From a virus: a DNA stretch of 24,638 nucleotides. The notes beneath the pieces are model-generated. The model searched no databases, was not told the origin of the DNA, and saw only the letters and a list, made by a program, of their open reading frames with translations. This document shows positions 14,401-21,428 of this stretch, piece after piece. A program made the position numbers and the translations under genes. The number at the start of each line of letters is the position of its first letter. Positions within the stretch are counted from its first letter, which is position 1. The DNA is taken from the IMG/VR virus record IMGVR_UViG_3300036770_007341, positions 1 to 24,638 of that record. One strand, given 5' to 3'.

Positions 14401-14725
14401 CCTGGATCGCATCAACGTGGCGCGCCTGGTGGCTTATCTGCGTGGCAGACTGGAAGAGATCGGCAAGTTGTTCTTGTTTGAACCCAACGACGAGATCACT
14501 CGCAACGAGATAGCCAACACCGTGAACAGTCTCATGATCGATCTCATATCCAAGCGCGCGATCTATGATTACCTGGTGGTGTGTGATCTTTCCAACAACA
14601 CACCGGCTCGAATCGATCGCAACGAGCTCTGGGTTGACGTGGCCATTGAACCTGTGAAAGCAGTGGAATTCATCTACATTCCGCTGCGGATCAAGAACAC
14701 CGGTGAGATCGCAGCAGGAACATGA
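11441..14725 (+). CDS. 18: Tail sheath protein (gp18-like, 1094 aa)
   Basis: The N-terminus ALTSPGVEVTVIDESQYIPS, then YLITSQRDLVATFGVPFF, NGYELNEYGLLAAYSALG and NRAYIQRVDVDL are the conserved opening of T4-like sheath proteins. The C-terminus (INVARLVAYLRGRLEEIGKL, FEPNDEITRNEIANTVNSLM, YLVVCDLSNNTPARIDRNEL) is the core that polymerises around the tail tube and contracts. T4 gp18 is 659 aa, so about 430 residues are extra. They lie mainly in the middle, with at least four short modules of the form (T/E)P...G-x-(L/Y/I)-W, such as DQDPADGQLWYY and SPLQYGDLWVDT. These resemble surface or fibre repeats and probably project outward. A hairpin follows the stop, then the tail tube promoter. Confidence 0.95.
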   Translation: MALTSPGVEVTVIDESQYIPSAVNSVPYFLVATAENKVSGDGVTVAAGTTAANVNRTYLITSQRDLVATFGVPFFYNTATGTPINGYELNEYGLLAAYSALGVTNRAYIQRVDVDLTQITASLSRPTGDPANGTYWLDTSSSVWGIQEWNQTTATFTVQTPIVITDTADVVNYSGGDYTPLQTIGSIGDYAVSAVSLDNQGYYKNSSNQWVQIGSDAWKLSWPTVQGTASPSSLTNGANMFINQTLVTVGAGGTADTVGGFATAINNAAITGVTAAAVSGRLEIYADSTAESEDSSASGGVVNIELGPTSSQALLTALGISATTYRAPNYLPAYSYQAPRWRSTDTAPAPTGSIWNNVSPVNNGLSLDVSEYNTTLGDFVAQTTNAYAYDENAILALDPSGGGRNIPVGTTYVQYDALAYNTTPNSNFAFRIYERVALGALEVTGTTTPTSFTPGNSFVIEASAAGTSTLNTATVTIGGTGTVSDFITAVSAADVPFVSASVNSAGNIVFTHSQGGVIYLQNVSGTPITAAGFTTNTPLCRLDTFDGLGLALSNWVTSDLFTYTASDTAPDQDPADGQLWYYSAVSDVDIMIQNNGSWLGYQNVTNDARGFDLSLTNAAGPIVAATEPTTQTNTAQSPLQYGDLWVDTSDLENYPALYRWEPVDGVDQWVAVDTTDQVTQNGILFADARWAGNGTTDPVSDPFPTIESLLISNYLDIDAPDPSLYPEGMLLFNTRRSGYNVKSFQENYFNAQSFPDDVLPTQKNTWLTASGNRDDGAMWSGRLAQRQIIVRALKAGIDTSAAAREEQNGFNLLACPGYPELTPNMIALGNERSNTLFVIGDTPMRLDASGNSLVAWATNNNGLGLTTQDGLIATSNYAGVFYPSCQTTDLSGNTVVAPPSHMMTRTILRSDAVSYPWFAPAGTRRGVVDNALAIGYIDSATGEFEQLAVSQSVRDILYERNVNPITFIPGVGITNFGNKTSTAVTTALDRINVARLVAYLRGRLEEIGKLFLFEPNDEITRNEIANTVNSLMIDLISKRAIYDYLVVCDLSNNTPARIDRNELWVDVAIEPVKAVEFIYIPLRIKNTGEIAAGT

Positions 14726-14731
14726 TGATGC

Positions 14732-14755
14732 AGAGAGGGGAGTGATCCCCTCTCT
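14732..14755 (+). terminator. Hairpin after tail sheath gene
   Basis: A perfect 10-bp stem (AGAGAGGGGA with TCCCCTCTCT) is closed by a GTGA tetraloop, which is of the very stable GNRA type. It begins six bases after the sheath stop. No T-run follows, so it may stop polymerase weakly or protect the sheath RNA 3' end. It separates the sheath message from the tail tube promoter at 14765. Confidence 0.7.
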
Positions 14756-14764
14756 CCGATCGGA

Positions 14765-14770
14765 TAAATA
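14765..14770 (+). promoter_or_regulatory. T4-type late box for tail tube operon
   Basis: GATAAATAA lies 20 bases before the ATG at 14791, with CAGGAG (14777-14782) as ribosome site. The predicted leader is about 15 bases. It lets tail tube and following genes be expressed separately from the sheath. Confidence 0.65.
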
Positions 14771-14790
14771 AACACACAGGAGATTTCATA

Positions 14791-15429
14791 ATGTCAGTTT
14801 CATCACTACAGCGAATGACAGTACCCTTGGCGAGCGATCAGAGTTCACCTACACAGGGACTTTTGATGCCAAAATTGAGATATCGCTTCCGGGTGATGTT
14901 CGAAAACTTTGGCATCAGCAAACCAACCACTGAGCTCACCAAACAGGTCATGAGCTTCAGCCGTCCAAACCTCACGTTTGAAAACATAGATCTGCCCATC
15001 TACAACTCCACGCTGAAACTGGCCGGCAAGCACAGCTGGGCCGATGTGACCTGCGAAGTCCGTGACGATGCTTCGGGTGCAGTGAGCCGGCTGGTGGGCG
15101 AACAACTGCAGAAACAACTAGATTTCCTAGAAATGGCATCAGCTGCTTCAGGTATCGACTACAAATTCCTGACCAAAGTTGAAATACTGGATGGTGGCAA
15201 CGGAGCCATTGAGCCCACGGTGCTAGAGACCTGGGAACTCTACGGTTGTTATCTGCAGGGCGCGGATTACGGTGCTCTCAACTACGGCGCAAGCACAGAA
15301 GCGGTGACCATCAACATGACCATACGCTATGACAACGCCAACCAAAGCCCAGTGGGCGTGGGCGTTGGTACAGCACTGGGTCGTACCGCAGCAGGCGTGG
15401 TCACAGGCGCGGGCCAGGCTTCGGCCTAA
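14791..15429 (+). CDS. 19: Tail tube protein (gp19-like, 212 aa)
   Basis: The opening LRYRFRVMFENFG, then TKQVMSFSRPNLTFENIDLP and STLKLAGKHSWADVTCEVRD, form the beta-barrel tube fold of gp19, which stacks in hexamers to make the channel inside the sheath. The C-terminal half has ETWELYGCYLQGADYGALNY and AVTINMTIRYDNANQ, typical of cyanophage-type gp19. T4 gp19 is 163 aa; the extra here is an N-terminal arm and a Gly/Ala-rich tail. It follows the sheath as in T4. A strong ribosome site (CAGGAG) and its own late box fit abundant late expression. Confidence 0.95.
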   Translation: MSVSSLQRMTVPLASDQSSPTQGLLMPKLRYRFRVMFENFGISKPTTELTKQVMSFSRPNLTFENIDLPIYNSTLKLAGKHSWADVTCEVRDDASGAVSRLVGEQLQKQLDFLEMASAASGIDYKFLTKVEILDGGNGAIEPTVLETWELYGCYLQGADYGALNYGASTEAVTINMTIRYDNANQSPVGVGVGTALGRTAAGVVTGAGQASA

Positions 15430-15446
15430 CCCGCTGAGGCTGATCC

Positions 15447-16607
15447 GTGGCTAACGGAGGTGGCCCTTTTGGCCTAGGCACACAGATACTGCAGGGTTTT
15501 CTGGGAACAGAAACCCTGCGGGACTACACGCATGCCAGCCGCACATTTACCACCAACAGTTTTGAATTAAAACCTCGCTACAAGTTCCTGTTCCATGTGA
15601 GCTTCACGCTGAACACGGATCAGATACCATATCTGCGAGGTGTATTTCCAGCAGAAGAAAGCCGACAGCTCAGCCTTTTAGTCAAGACAGTTGATCTCCC
15701 CAAGTACAACATCGACACCGAAGTGCTGAATCAGTACAATCGCAAACGGGTGGTTCAGACACGCATCAACTATCAGCCTGTGAACATCACTTTCCATGAC
15801 GACGCCGGCGACAACGCCCGGCGCCTCTGGTACTACTATTTCTCGTACTATTACAAAGATCCCACTCAGCAGTATCTTTCGCCCCAGCCAACCAATGGAT
15901 CTCAAGGAGCCAGCCAGAACCGCCAGGCCGGATTTGGCTACAATGCGCGTGACATCTATGACGATGTGCAGCAGGTCAAAGACTGGGGTTATGTGGGCGA
16001 AAGCTGGGGTGACGGTACCAGCGCGGCATCCGGCAAACCGCCGTTCTTCCGAGACATACGCATCTATGGCATGGATCAAAGGAAATTTGCAGAATATGTT
16101 TTGATCAATCCTGTGATTTCAGCCTGGAATCATGATCAATATGCCTACAGCGAAGGCAACGGTCTCATGCAGCATACCATGACTGTGCAGTATGAAACCG
16201 TGAAATATTACGAAGGTGCCATCGGTGCTTCTAGACCGGACACCAACGTGCAGGGATTCGCAGATCCGGCCCACTACGATACCACTCCCAGCCCTATCGC
16301 CAGGCCCGGTTCTACTGCTACCATATTCGGTCAGGGCGGTATCTTGGACGCAGGCCTGGGTATCTTGGAAGATCTCAACAGTGGCACGGTAGGTGGCCTC
16401 ATTGGTGCTGTACAGACCGCAGGCCGTGTGTACAATACCACCAAAGGCAAAGATCTGGCCAGCATAGCCAAGAGCGAAGCCATCGCCATTGGCACCGGTG
16501 AACTGCAGCGCGGTCTGCCTGGCGCTGTGCGTCCTGTGCTGAACAGCCCCACAGGTATCTTCATACCAACACCTGCTGCCACGCGCGCCAGAGAAGGAGG
16601 AGCATAA
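15447..16607 (+). CDS. Baseplate/tail-tube-associated protein (gp54- or gp48-like)
   Basis: The 386-aa product has LRDYTHASRTFTTNSFELKP, a tube-like strand KFLFHVSFTLNT, and KTVDLPKYNIDTEVLNQYNR followed by INYQPVNITFHDD. The latter resembles the tube-fold core shared by tail tube and baseplate tube proteins. Further blocks RLWYYYFSYYYKDPTQQY, PPFFRDIRIYGMDQRKFAEY and YEGAIGASRPDTNVQGFADP are strongly conserved in cyanophage-type phages from memory. The C-terminus is Gly-rich. In T4 the tube-fold initiators at the baseplate are gp48 and gp54; I cannot tell which this matches. The GTG at 15447 has TGAGG seven bases upstream. It follows the tail tube gene by 17 bases. Confidence 0.8.
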   Translation: MANGGGPFGLGTQILQGFLGTETLRDYTHASRTFTTNSFELKPRYKFLFHVSFTLNTDQIPYLRGVFPAEESRQLSLLVKTVDLPKYNIDTEVLNQYNRKRVVQTRINYQPVNITFHDDAGDNARRLWYYYFSYYYKDPTQQYLSPQPTNGSQGASQNRQAGFGYNARDIYDDVQQVKDWGYVGESWGDGTSAASGKPPFFRDIRIYGMDQRKFAEYVLINPVISAWNHDQYAYSEGNGLMQHTMTVQYETVKYYEGAIGASRPDTNVQGFADPAHYDTTPSPIARPGSTATIFGQGGILDAGLGILEDLNSGTVGGLIGAVQTAGRVYNTTKGKDLASIAKSEAIAIGTGELQRGLPGAVRPVLNSPTGIFIPTPAATRAREGGA

Positions 16608-16610
16608 GTC

Positions 16611-16970
16611 ATGGCCAGTGTGAACTACGCCAATCTCAATCTAGATCAGACCGTGCGCATCTTTGATCAGTTTTATACCTTTGAGACTGCTGTACCTGCG
16701 GCTGAATATGATGTGGTGAACTCATATTTCCAATCTGTTATGGGCAGCCGCCAGGCCGCAGACAATTTCTCCGTGGCCCTGTTCCAGGTAGCAGAAAGCA
16801 CCGGTATTCCAGCACTCACGCTCTTGAATGAATTCCAGGGGTTGAATGGCGTAAACCTTTCGGCCAGCCTGGCCTACTATCTCAATCAGATCCGCAGCCG
16901 TGCCACCCTGCTGGGAGTGGGTGTTGCACCCACACCCAATTTCTATGCGGCACGGGCAGTGGTAAGATGA
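16611..16970 (+). CDS. Conserved phage tail/head-associated protein of unknown function (119 aa)
   Basis: The sequence MASVNYANLNLDQTVRIFDQ and the following FETAVPAAEYDVVNSYFQSV is familiar to me from cyanophage-type T4-like phages, where it lies among tail and head-completion genes. It is predicted mostly helical: ADNFSVALFQVAESTGIPAL then ASLAYYLNQIRSRATLLGV. No catalytic motif, signal or membrane segment is seen. It starts three bases after the baseplate-tube gene and its TGA overlaps the gp4 ATG (ATGA), so the three are one translational unit. A structural or chaperone role is inferred from position only. Confidence 0.78.
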   Translation: MASVNYANLNLDQTVRIFDQFYTFETAVPAAEYDVVNSYFQSVMGSRQAADNFSVALFQVAESTGIPALTLLNEFQGLNGVNLSASLAYYLNQIRSRATLLGVGVAPTPNFYAARAVVR

Positions 16971-17398
16971 AGCGCTGGGCCCAAGGCAAGTATCAGATCC
17001 TGAATCCAGACAAGTATGTGGGCCGTGGCCTGCCCACATACCGCAGCGGCTGGGAACACAGCTTCATGCGGTTCTGCGACACCAACGAACATGTGCTGCA
17101 ATGGGCCAGCGAACCGGTGAACATACCCTATCGGCACCCACTGACCGGTCGCATAACACACTATGTGCCGGATTTCATCATAACCTATCGCAACAAGAAC
17201 AACACAGTGCAGGCCGAGCTGATCGAAATCAAACCCAAAGGACAGAGCGTGATCGAATCCAAGATGAAAAGCCGAGAACGCGCCGTGGTAGCTGTGAACT
17301 ACTGCAAATGGGATGCGGCCACCAAATGGGCCCGGCGCAATGGCCTGGTTTTCCGTGTGATCACAGAGGATCAGATGTTCTGGACGGGCAAGTCATAA
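16967..17398 (+). CDS. 4: Head completion protein, PD-(D/E)XK nuclease fold (gp4-like)
   Basis: The 143-aa product carries a TnsA-type nuclease signature: E30 in YRSGWEHSFM, P68-D69 in YVPDFIITY and E87-x-K89 in LIEIKPKG. This is the set of T4 gp4 (also called gp50/65 head completion), needed to finish packaged heads, possibly by trimming DNA at the vertex. The start MKRWAQGKYQILNPDKYVGR matches the KF/Y-x-NP-x-KY-x-G opening of the family. The ATG overlaps the preceding stop (ATGA). The small terminase gene follows after 14 bases, so a packaging pair lies together. Confidence 0.9.
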   Translation: MKRWAQGKYQILNPDKYVGRGLPTYRSGWEHSFMRFCDTNEHVLQWASEPVNIPYRHPLTGRITHYVPDFIITYRNKNNTVQAELIEIKPKGQSVIESKMKSRERAVVAVNYCKWDAATKWARRNGLVFRVITEDQMFWTGKS

Positions 17399-17417
17399 CC
17401 GGTAAATACCGGATGAC
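17392..17417 (+). promoter_or_regulatory. Late box in hairpin covering small terminase start codon
   Basis: TAAATA is at 17403-17408. CCGGT and ACCGG pair around the loop AAAT, and GTCAT (17392-17396) pairs with ATGAC (17413-17417), leaving two unpaired A. The ATG at 17413 is thus inside the outer stem. The predicted late start (17414) is within one base of the ATG. Readthrough RNA from gp4 would hide the start; late RNA would be leaderless. Confidence 0.65.
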
Positions 17418-17901
17418 TCGTCGACTGCAACAATTGTTTGATTTACCAGAATCCGGTACCCCGGATGCGCAGGATCATGTGTCAGAGTTGCCCACCACTG
17501 CCACTGACATCCTGGCCCTGGACGAAACCATAGACAAGATAGACAGTGCCCTGCCCGCTGTGCGTGGACTGGAAAGCACAGATCAAGAAATGGATGAGCT
17601 GGCAGACATGGCCAAGAACAGCTACAACGATCTCATGGATCTGGGCATGCAGGTGGATAGCCGATTTGCATCAGAGATATTTTCGGTGGCCTCCAACATG
17701 TTGGGACATGCAATAACCGCCAAGACTGCCAAGCTGGACAAAAAACTCAAGATGATTGATCTGCAGATGAAAAAAGCTCGCCTGGATCAGCAACAGCCCG
17801 AGGCACCTGCCGCACACACCGGCACTGGCACAGTGCTGAGCCGCAATGAACTATTGGATCGCATCATTGGCAGCAATCGGCAAAACACACCCAAAGCATA
17901 A
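17413..17901 (+). CDS. 16: Terminase small subunit (gp16-like, 162 aa)
   Basis: The layout matches T4 gp16 (164 aa): an N-terminal LQQLFDLPESG resembling T4 LLDISDLPG, an acidic linker, then a long helical hairpin LADMAKNSYNDLMDLGMQVD and ASEIFSVASNMLGHAITAKT ending in KLKMIDLQMKKARL. In T4 the equivalent central helices form the oligomeric ring that regulates the large terminase and recognises DNA to be packaged. The C-terminal NELLDRIIGSNRQ recalls the T4 ending. Family assignment is by pattern and by position next to gp4, not by close identity. ATG 17413 is chosen because upstream in-frame codons lie inside gp4 and the late box precedes it. The large terminase is not in this window. Confidence 0.75.
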   Translation: MTRRLQQLFDLPESGTPDAQDHVSELPTTATDILALDETIDKIDSALPAVRGLESTDQEMDELADMAKNSYNDLMDLGMQVDSRFASEIFSVASNMLGHAITAKTAKLDKKLKMIDLQMKKARLDQQQPEAPAAHTGTGTVLSRNELLDRIIGSNRQNTPKA

Positions 17902-17904
17902 ATA
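17899..17904 (+). promoter_or_regulatory. T4-type late box overlapping gp16 stop
   Basis: CATAAATATT uses the TAA stop of gp16. The ATG at 17923 is 18 bases on, with AGGA (17911-17914) as ribosome site; the predicted leader is about 13 bases. TCAATA and TATTGA (17905-17919) could form a small hairpin around the ribosome site. Confidence 0.55.
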
Positions 17905-17922
17905 TTCAATAGGATATTGACC

Positions 17923-18531
17923 ATGAAGAACTTCGCAGCATACCTAGCAGAAAGCCAAAGGACCTATGATTATCGCATCAAGATCTGCGGCCCGGCTCCT
18001 GATGATTTCGTAAAAGAGCTGAAATCAAAATTGGAGCAATTTGATCCTGCCAAACTGGGCGAGGTCAAGACCACACCCATCCAGAAGGTGCCCACCGATT
18101 TTCCGGCCTTCAAGAATGACTCTGTCGCCATGTTTGATGTGAGCCTGCGCTATCCTGCCATAGAACCACAGATCAAGCAGCTGGCGCAGATCCTGGGTCT
18201 AGATCCGGATCGCATCATCATGCAGAATCTCACCTACGCCGAAGGCATGGTGGAGGAGATGGAGCGCATAGACAGCGAAAACAAAGATCTCCTGAGCGAC
18301 ACAGACTATCCTGCTCCAGACGCGGCCCAGCGCGCCCTCAAGAAAGATTACAGCACCGGACCCTATGACCATGCTGTGTTGAAGAATGCATATCGCAGTG
18401 ATTTTGCCATAGCCGGAGACAAGACTCCACCTGCCAAGACCACCAACGAATTGGCCCAGGGCGTGACCAGCCCTATGACTCGGGTAAAACGCCCACCACG
18501 CCCTGCCACAGGCGCCAACCCACAAGGATGA
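17923..18531 (+). CDS. Conserved protein with capsid-targeting-like leader (202 aa)
   Basis: It begins MKNFAAYLAESQRTYDYRIK. The first ten residues resemble the T4 internal-protein targeting peptide (MKTYQEFIAE), with LAE as a plausible prohead-protease site. The next domain (residues 12-125, YDYRIKICGPAPDDFVKELK) and VAMFDVSLRYPAI looks like an alpha/beta fold; I recall similar sequences in marine T4-like phages, function unknown. The C-terminus is disordered and Pro-rich (RVKRPPRPATGANPQ). ATG 17923 is preferred over TTG 17917 because AGGA is eight bases upstream and the leader then starts at Met. A head-interior or assembly-core role is inferred. Confidence 0.75.
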   Translation: MKNFAAYLAESQRTYDYRIKICGPAPDDFVKELKSKLEQFDPAKLGEVKTTPIQKVPTDFPAFKNDSVAMFDVSLRYPAIEPQIKQLAQILGLDPDRIIMQNLTYAEGMVEEMERIDSENKDLLSDTDYPAPDAAQRALKKDYSTGPYDHAVLKNAYRSDFAIAGDKTPPAKTTNELAQGVTSPMTRVKRPPRPATGANPQG

Positions 18532-18535
18532 TACC

Positions 18536-20716
18536 ATGACTTTTTTTTATGATCTCAACAAACGCTTGGCCAACATCGCCAAGACTGAACAGCTCAACGA
18601 AGACCAACAGGTCACGGAAAAATACATGGGTTTCAGCAAGCTGGAAAAAGACATCGCAAAGCGTGGTGATGTGCGCGATCCTGCTGCTGTGGCAGCGTCT
18701 ATCGGGCGCAAAAAATATGGCAAAGAGAAATTCCAGAAAGCTGCTGCTGCAGGCAAGAAGCTGGGAGAACAAGATCTCCAGGAAAAATGGGATGAGCCTA
18801 CCCGGGTAGCACCCTCTGAAAAAGGCAAGTACAAAGGCAAAACCAAGGCCGAGCTCAAGAAGCAGTATGATCGGCTCAAGGCCGCAGGCCCACACAAAAA
18901 AGGCTCTCCAGAGTTTGGCAAGATGCGTGAACTGGCCTTTGCGATCCGTGCCAAGTCAGATTGGGGCAAGGTAGACGAAGCTCCCAACGAAGGCAACGAA
19001 TTCTCTGGTGAGCTGGCCAAGGCCAAAGCCACGGGTGCCAAAGAGTTTGAAGTGGATGGCAAGACCTATCCAGTGAAAGAATCCGAGATCGAAGAAGGTT
19101 ATGTGGACTTTTTCGACAAGCAACAGATGTACCGCAAGATTGGCGCCGACATAGAAGGCAAGGCCGACGACTATGTCGTGACATTCAAGGACGGCAGCCG
19201 CCGTCGTTATCAAGAGATTGATGGTCGTCGCCGTGTGACCAGCCTTGAGCCCGTGGATGCCCCTGAAGAGCAAGATGCCGAAGGCAACGTGGTCAAACGT
19301 GGTCGTGGTCGACCCAAAGGTTCAGGTCGCAAGATCGGCACACGCGGCGTGACAGATGTGCGTGCCAAGAAAACTCGAGTGGCCGAAGCCACGGGCAACT
19401 TAGCCAGCATCGTACGAGCCAATCAGCGAGATGTGGATGCTTTCATGCGCAGTGGTGACCTATCAGACAGCCTCTATGAAGTGCTGTTTGATTACTACAT
19501 GGATGAAATGCCCTATGGCACAGCCAAAGCCCGCACCGGTGATCCTTATGAGTGGATTTCTGACAGATTCTATGACGACATGGGCGGTGGTAAACAAGGC
19601 ATGGCGGAAGACTACGACAAAGACGAGTATGACGAAGAAGGCGAAATGGCCATGAGCCAAGCTCGCACCATCGAGGATGCAGCTGAAGAATTGCAGAGCA
19701 TCTTGGATGCCGATGAGAACTTGCCGGAGTGGGTGCAAAAGAAAATCTCCTTGGCCAAAGAGTACATCGATTCGGCCCGCGACTATCTCACAGCCAATCG
19801 TCCTGATGAAGAGATGGATGTAGAAGTGGTAGGAGAAAAAGCCGTGAGCAAAGCACAACGTGCTGCTGCTGGCATCGCTCATGCTGCGAAAAAAGGTGAG
19901 ATTCCCAAGTCGGAACTGCGTGGAGCTTCCAAAGAAATGGCCAAGATGCCAGCCAAAGAACTCCGGAAGTTTGCCAAGACCAAAGAAAAAGGCCTGCCAG
20001 AAAAGGTCAAAGAAGAAGACAAAGAAGATGTTGAAGAGACCACTACTGCTGGCAGCGTCGCACCCTCCACAGCGGAACCCAAGACCAGCAAAGGTGGCAT
20101 GACTTTTGGCAAAGGCATCTATGACAGTTTCAATCGCCAGGTAGAAGACATGATCGCTGAAAGCATGTCGATCAATGCCAGCGACAGCACTGAAGGTGGT
20201 AAATCTCTCACAGTCACAGCATCTGACGAAGATGCCATGAAATTGGCCGCCATACTCAAGATGGCAGGCCTCAGCTCCATGCATCATGATCATGGCGCAT
20301 GCCCCACATGCGGTCAAGCACCTTGTGCCTGTGAAACCATGGAAGAAGCCTATGGTGATGCGGCGCCGACAGAAAACCAACCGGATTACCCTACCAACAC
20401 CGAAGTCAGCGATGATGCTCTGCAGTATTCGGGCGGCCTCAATCGTCCCAAGAGCACGGGCCAGACCACGGTGCCCGTGATCGCGAGCCAGCTGGATCGC
20501 CAGGTATCGGAAGAAACAGAAGAGATCGACGAAGTAGCACGCATGCGCGAGATGGCCGGTATTGGTGAAGCTGCCAAACCTGACTTCCCTGACATTGATG
20601 ATGATGGTGATCGCGAAGAATCCATAGCTAAAGCTGCCAAGGACAAAGAAAAAGCAGAAGAAGTCAATGAAGCGGTAGCAAGCAGCCTTTGGGATCTTTA
20701 CAAGAGGATCGCCTAA
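18536..20716 (+). CDS. Large charged multi-module virion-associated protein (726 aa)
   Basis: No enzyme domain is recognised. Modules in order: start MTFFYDLNKRLANIAKTEQL; VAASIGRKKYGKEKFQKAAA (about 60-80), like DUF3008-type phage motifs; a KGKTKAELKKQYDRLKAAGP helix; the segment DYVVTFKDGSRRRYQEIDGR; an AT-hook-like RGRGRPKGSGRK near 257-268; an acidic centre (EDYDKDEYDEEGE); a Lys-rich helix region 410-500; HHDHGACPTCGQAPCACE near 582-599, a likely zinc site; and DFPDIDDDGDREESI near 683-697, like a Ca-binding loop. The end is LWDLYKRIA. I recall several of these modules in uncharacterised marine phage proteins. It starts four bases after the previous gene. A DNA-contacting head-interior or scaffold-type protein is plausible, not proven. 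Confidence 0.78.
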   Translation: MTFFYDLNKRLANIAKTEQLNEDQQVTEKYMGFSKLEKDIAKRGDVRDPAAVAASIGRKKYGKEKFQKAAAAGKKLGEQDLQEKWDEPTRVAPSEKGKYKGKTKAELKKQYDRLKAAGPHKKGSPEFGKMRELAFAIRAKSDWGKVDEAPNEGNEFSGELAKAKATGAKEFEVDGKTYPVKESEIEEGYVDFFDKQQMYRKIGADIEGKADDYVVTFKDGSRRRYQEIDGRRRVTSLEPVDAPEEQDAEGNVVKRGRGRPKGSGRKIGTRGVTDVRAKKTRVAEATGNLASIVRANQRDVDAFMRSGDLSDSLYEVLFDYYMDEMPYGTAKARTGDPYEWISDRFYDDMGGGKQGMAEDYDKDEYDEEGEMAMSQARTIEDAAEELQSILDADENLPEWVQKKISLAKEYIDSARDYLTANRPDEEMDVEVVGEKAVSKAQRAAAGIAHAAKKGEIPKSELRGASKEMAKMPAKELRKFAKTKEKGLPEKVKEEDKEDVEETTTAGSVAPSTAEPKTSKGGMTFGKGIYDSFNRQVEDMIAESMSINASDSTEGGKSLTVTASDEDAMKLAAILKMAGLSSMHHDHGACPTCGQAPCACETMEEAYGDAAPTENQPDYPTNTEVSDDALQYSGGLNRPKSTGQTTVPVIASQLDRQVSEETEEIDEVARMREMAGIGEAAKPDFPDIDDDGDREESIAKAAKDKEKAEEVNEAVASSLWDLYKRIA

Positions 20717-21226
20717 GTGAAAAGCCTCCGCGAATACATTGCCGAATCCGAAGCCTGGGTTGACACTCCGGCTGTGGGAGATCACTTTGCGTTCAACGTG
20801 CGAGAAGACTATCTCTTAGAGACTTATATCCTGGAACAGGCTGATGATCGTATCACTGTGTTTGCTGACCAGACCATGTATGATATCATGGAAGGCTATG
20901 GTTTCTTTGATGAACTTTCGCTCAGCGAAAGTGCTATCAGCGAGGTTGAAATAGTTGATGAATACGGCAGTGATGACATAGATGAAGCTGAATATCAAGG
21001 TCGCAAGGTGCAGTTGGGCAAGCCCATGCAGGGCGATGTCAAGAAGTTCAAAGTCTATGTGAAAGATCCCAAGACCGGCAATGTGAAAAAGGTCAACTTT
21101 GGCGACAAGACCATGCGCATCAAGAAATCCAATCCTGCTCGCCGAAAAAGTTTCCGGGCTCGTCACAACTGTGACAATCCAGGCCCACGCACAAAGGCGC
21201 GTTATTGGTCGTGCCGCAAATGGTAA
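20717..21226 (+). CDS. Targeting-leader protein with basic C-terminal Cys module (169 aa)
   Basis: The GTG at 20717 follows the previous stop directly. The product begins MKSLREYIAESEAW, matching the T4 internal-protein leader MKTYQEFIAE at M, K, E, aromatic, I, A and E, the best such match in the window. Residues 10-90 are acidic. The C-terminal 75 residues (YQGRKVQLGKPMQGDVKKFK, then VNFGDKTMRIKKSNP and SFRARHNCDNPG ending in KARYWSCRKW) form a basic module that I recognise as very common in marine T4-like phages, alone or fused. Its role is unknown. The two conserved Cys could bind metal. Packaging into the head is inferred from the leader. Confidence 0.82.
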   Translation: MKSLREYIAESEAWVDTPAVGDHFAFNVREDYLLETYILEQADDRITVFADQTMYDIMEGYGFFDELSLSESAISEVEIVDEYGSDDIDEAEYQGRKVQLGKPMQGDVKKFKVYVKDPKTGNVKKVNFGDKTMRIKKSNPARRKSFRARHNCDNPGPRTKARYWSCRKW

Positions 21227-21236
21227 AGGAACCACT

Positions 21237-21425
21237 ATGTTAAAAATCTACAGCGAAGTCTATCCCTCTGGTGGCACCAAACCACAGGCCCCCGTGGGAG
21301 TGGCACCAGTCACTCCACCCGCTGCGCCCACAGTGGCGCCACTGTACCGACCACAACCAGTGGACATACCCGGTGTGGTCACACAGACCAATCAGCTGTT
21401 CCGACCCTACACTCCCAAGGAATAA
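21237..21425 (+). CDS. Small Pro-rich protein (62 aa)
   Basis: It begins MLKIYSEVYPSGGTKPQAPV with AAAGGA five bases before the ATG. The middle is Pro/Ala/Val rich (PVTPPAAPTVAPLYRPQPVD) and the end is QLFRPYTPKE. No fold or catalytic residue is visible. Its placement between structural genes, tight spacing (three bases to the next gene) and good ribosome site support a real gene. A linker-like minor virion component is possible. Confidence 0.65.
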   Translation: MLKIYSEVYPSGGTKPQAPVGVAPVTPPAAPTVAPLYRPQPVDIPGVVTQTNQLFRPYTPKE

Positions 21426-21428
21426 GCC

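Noticed and set aside
19463-20785. 440-aa leftward open frame
   Set aside because: It lies entirely opposite the 726-aa gene, is Phe/His-rich with no recognisable domain, and reflects that gene's codon pattern.
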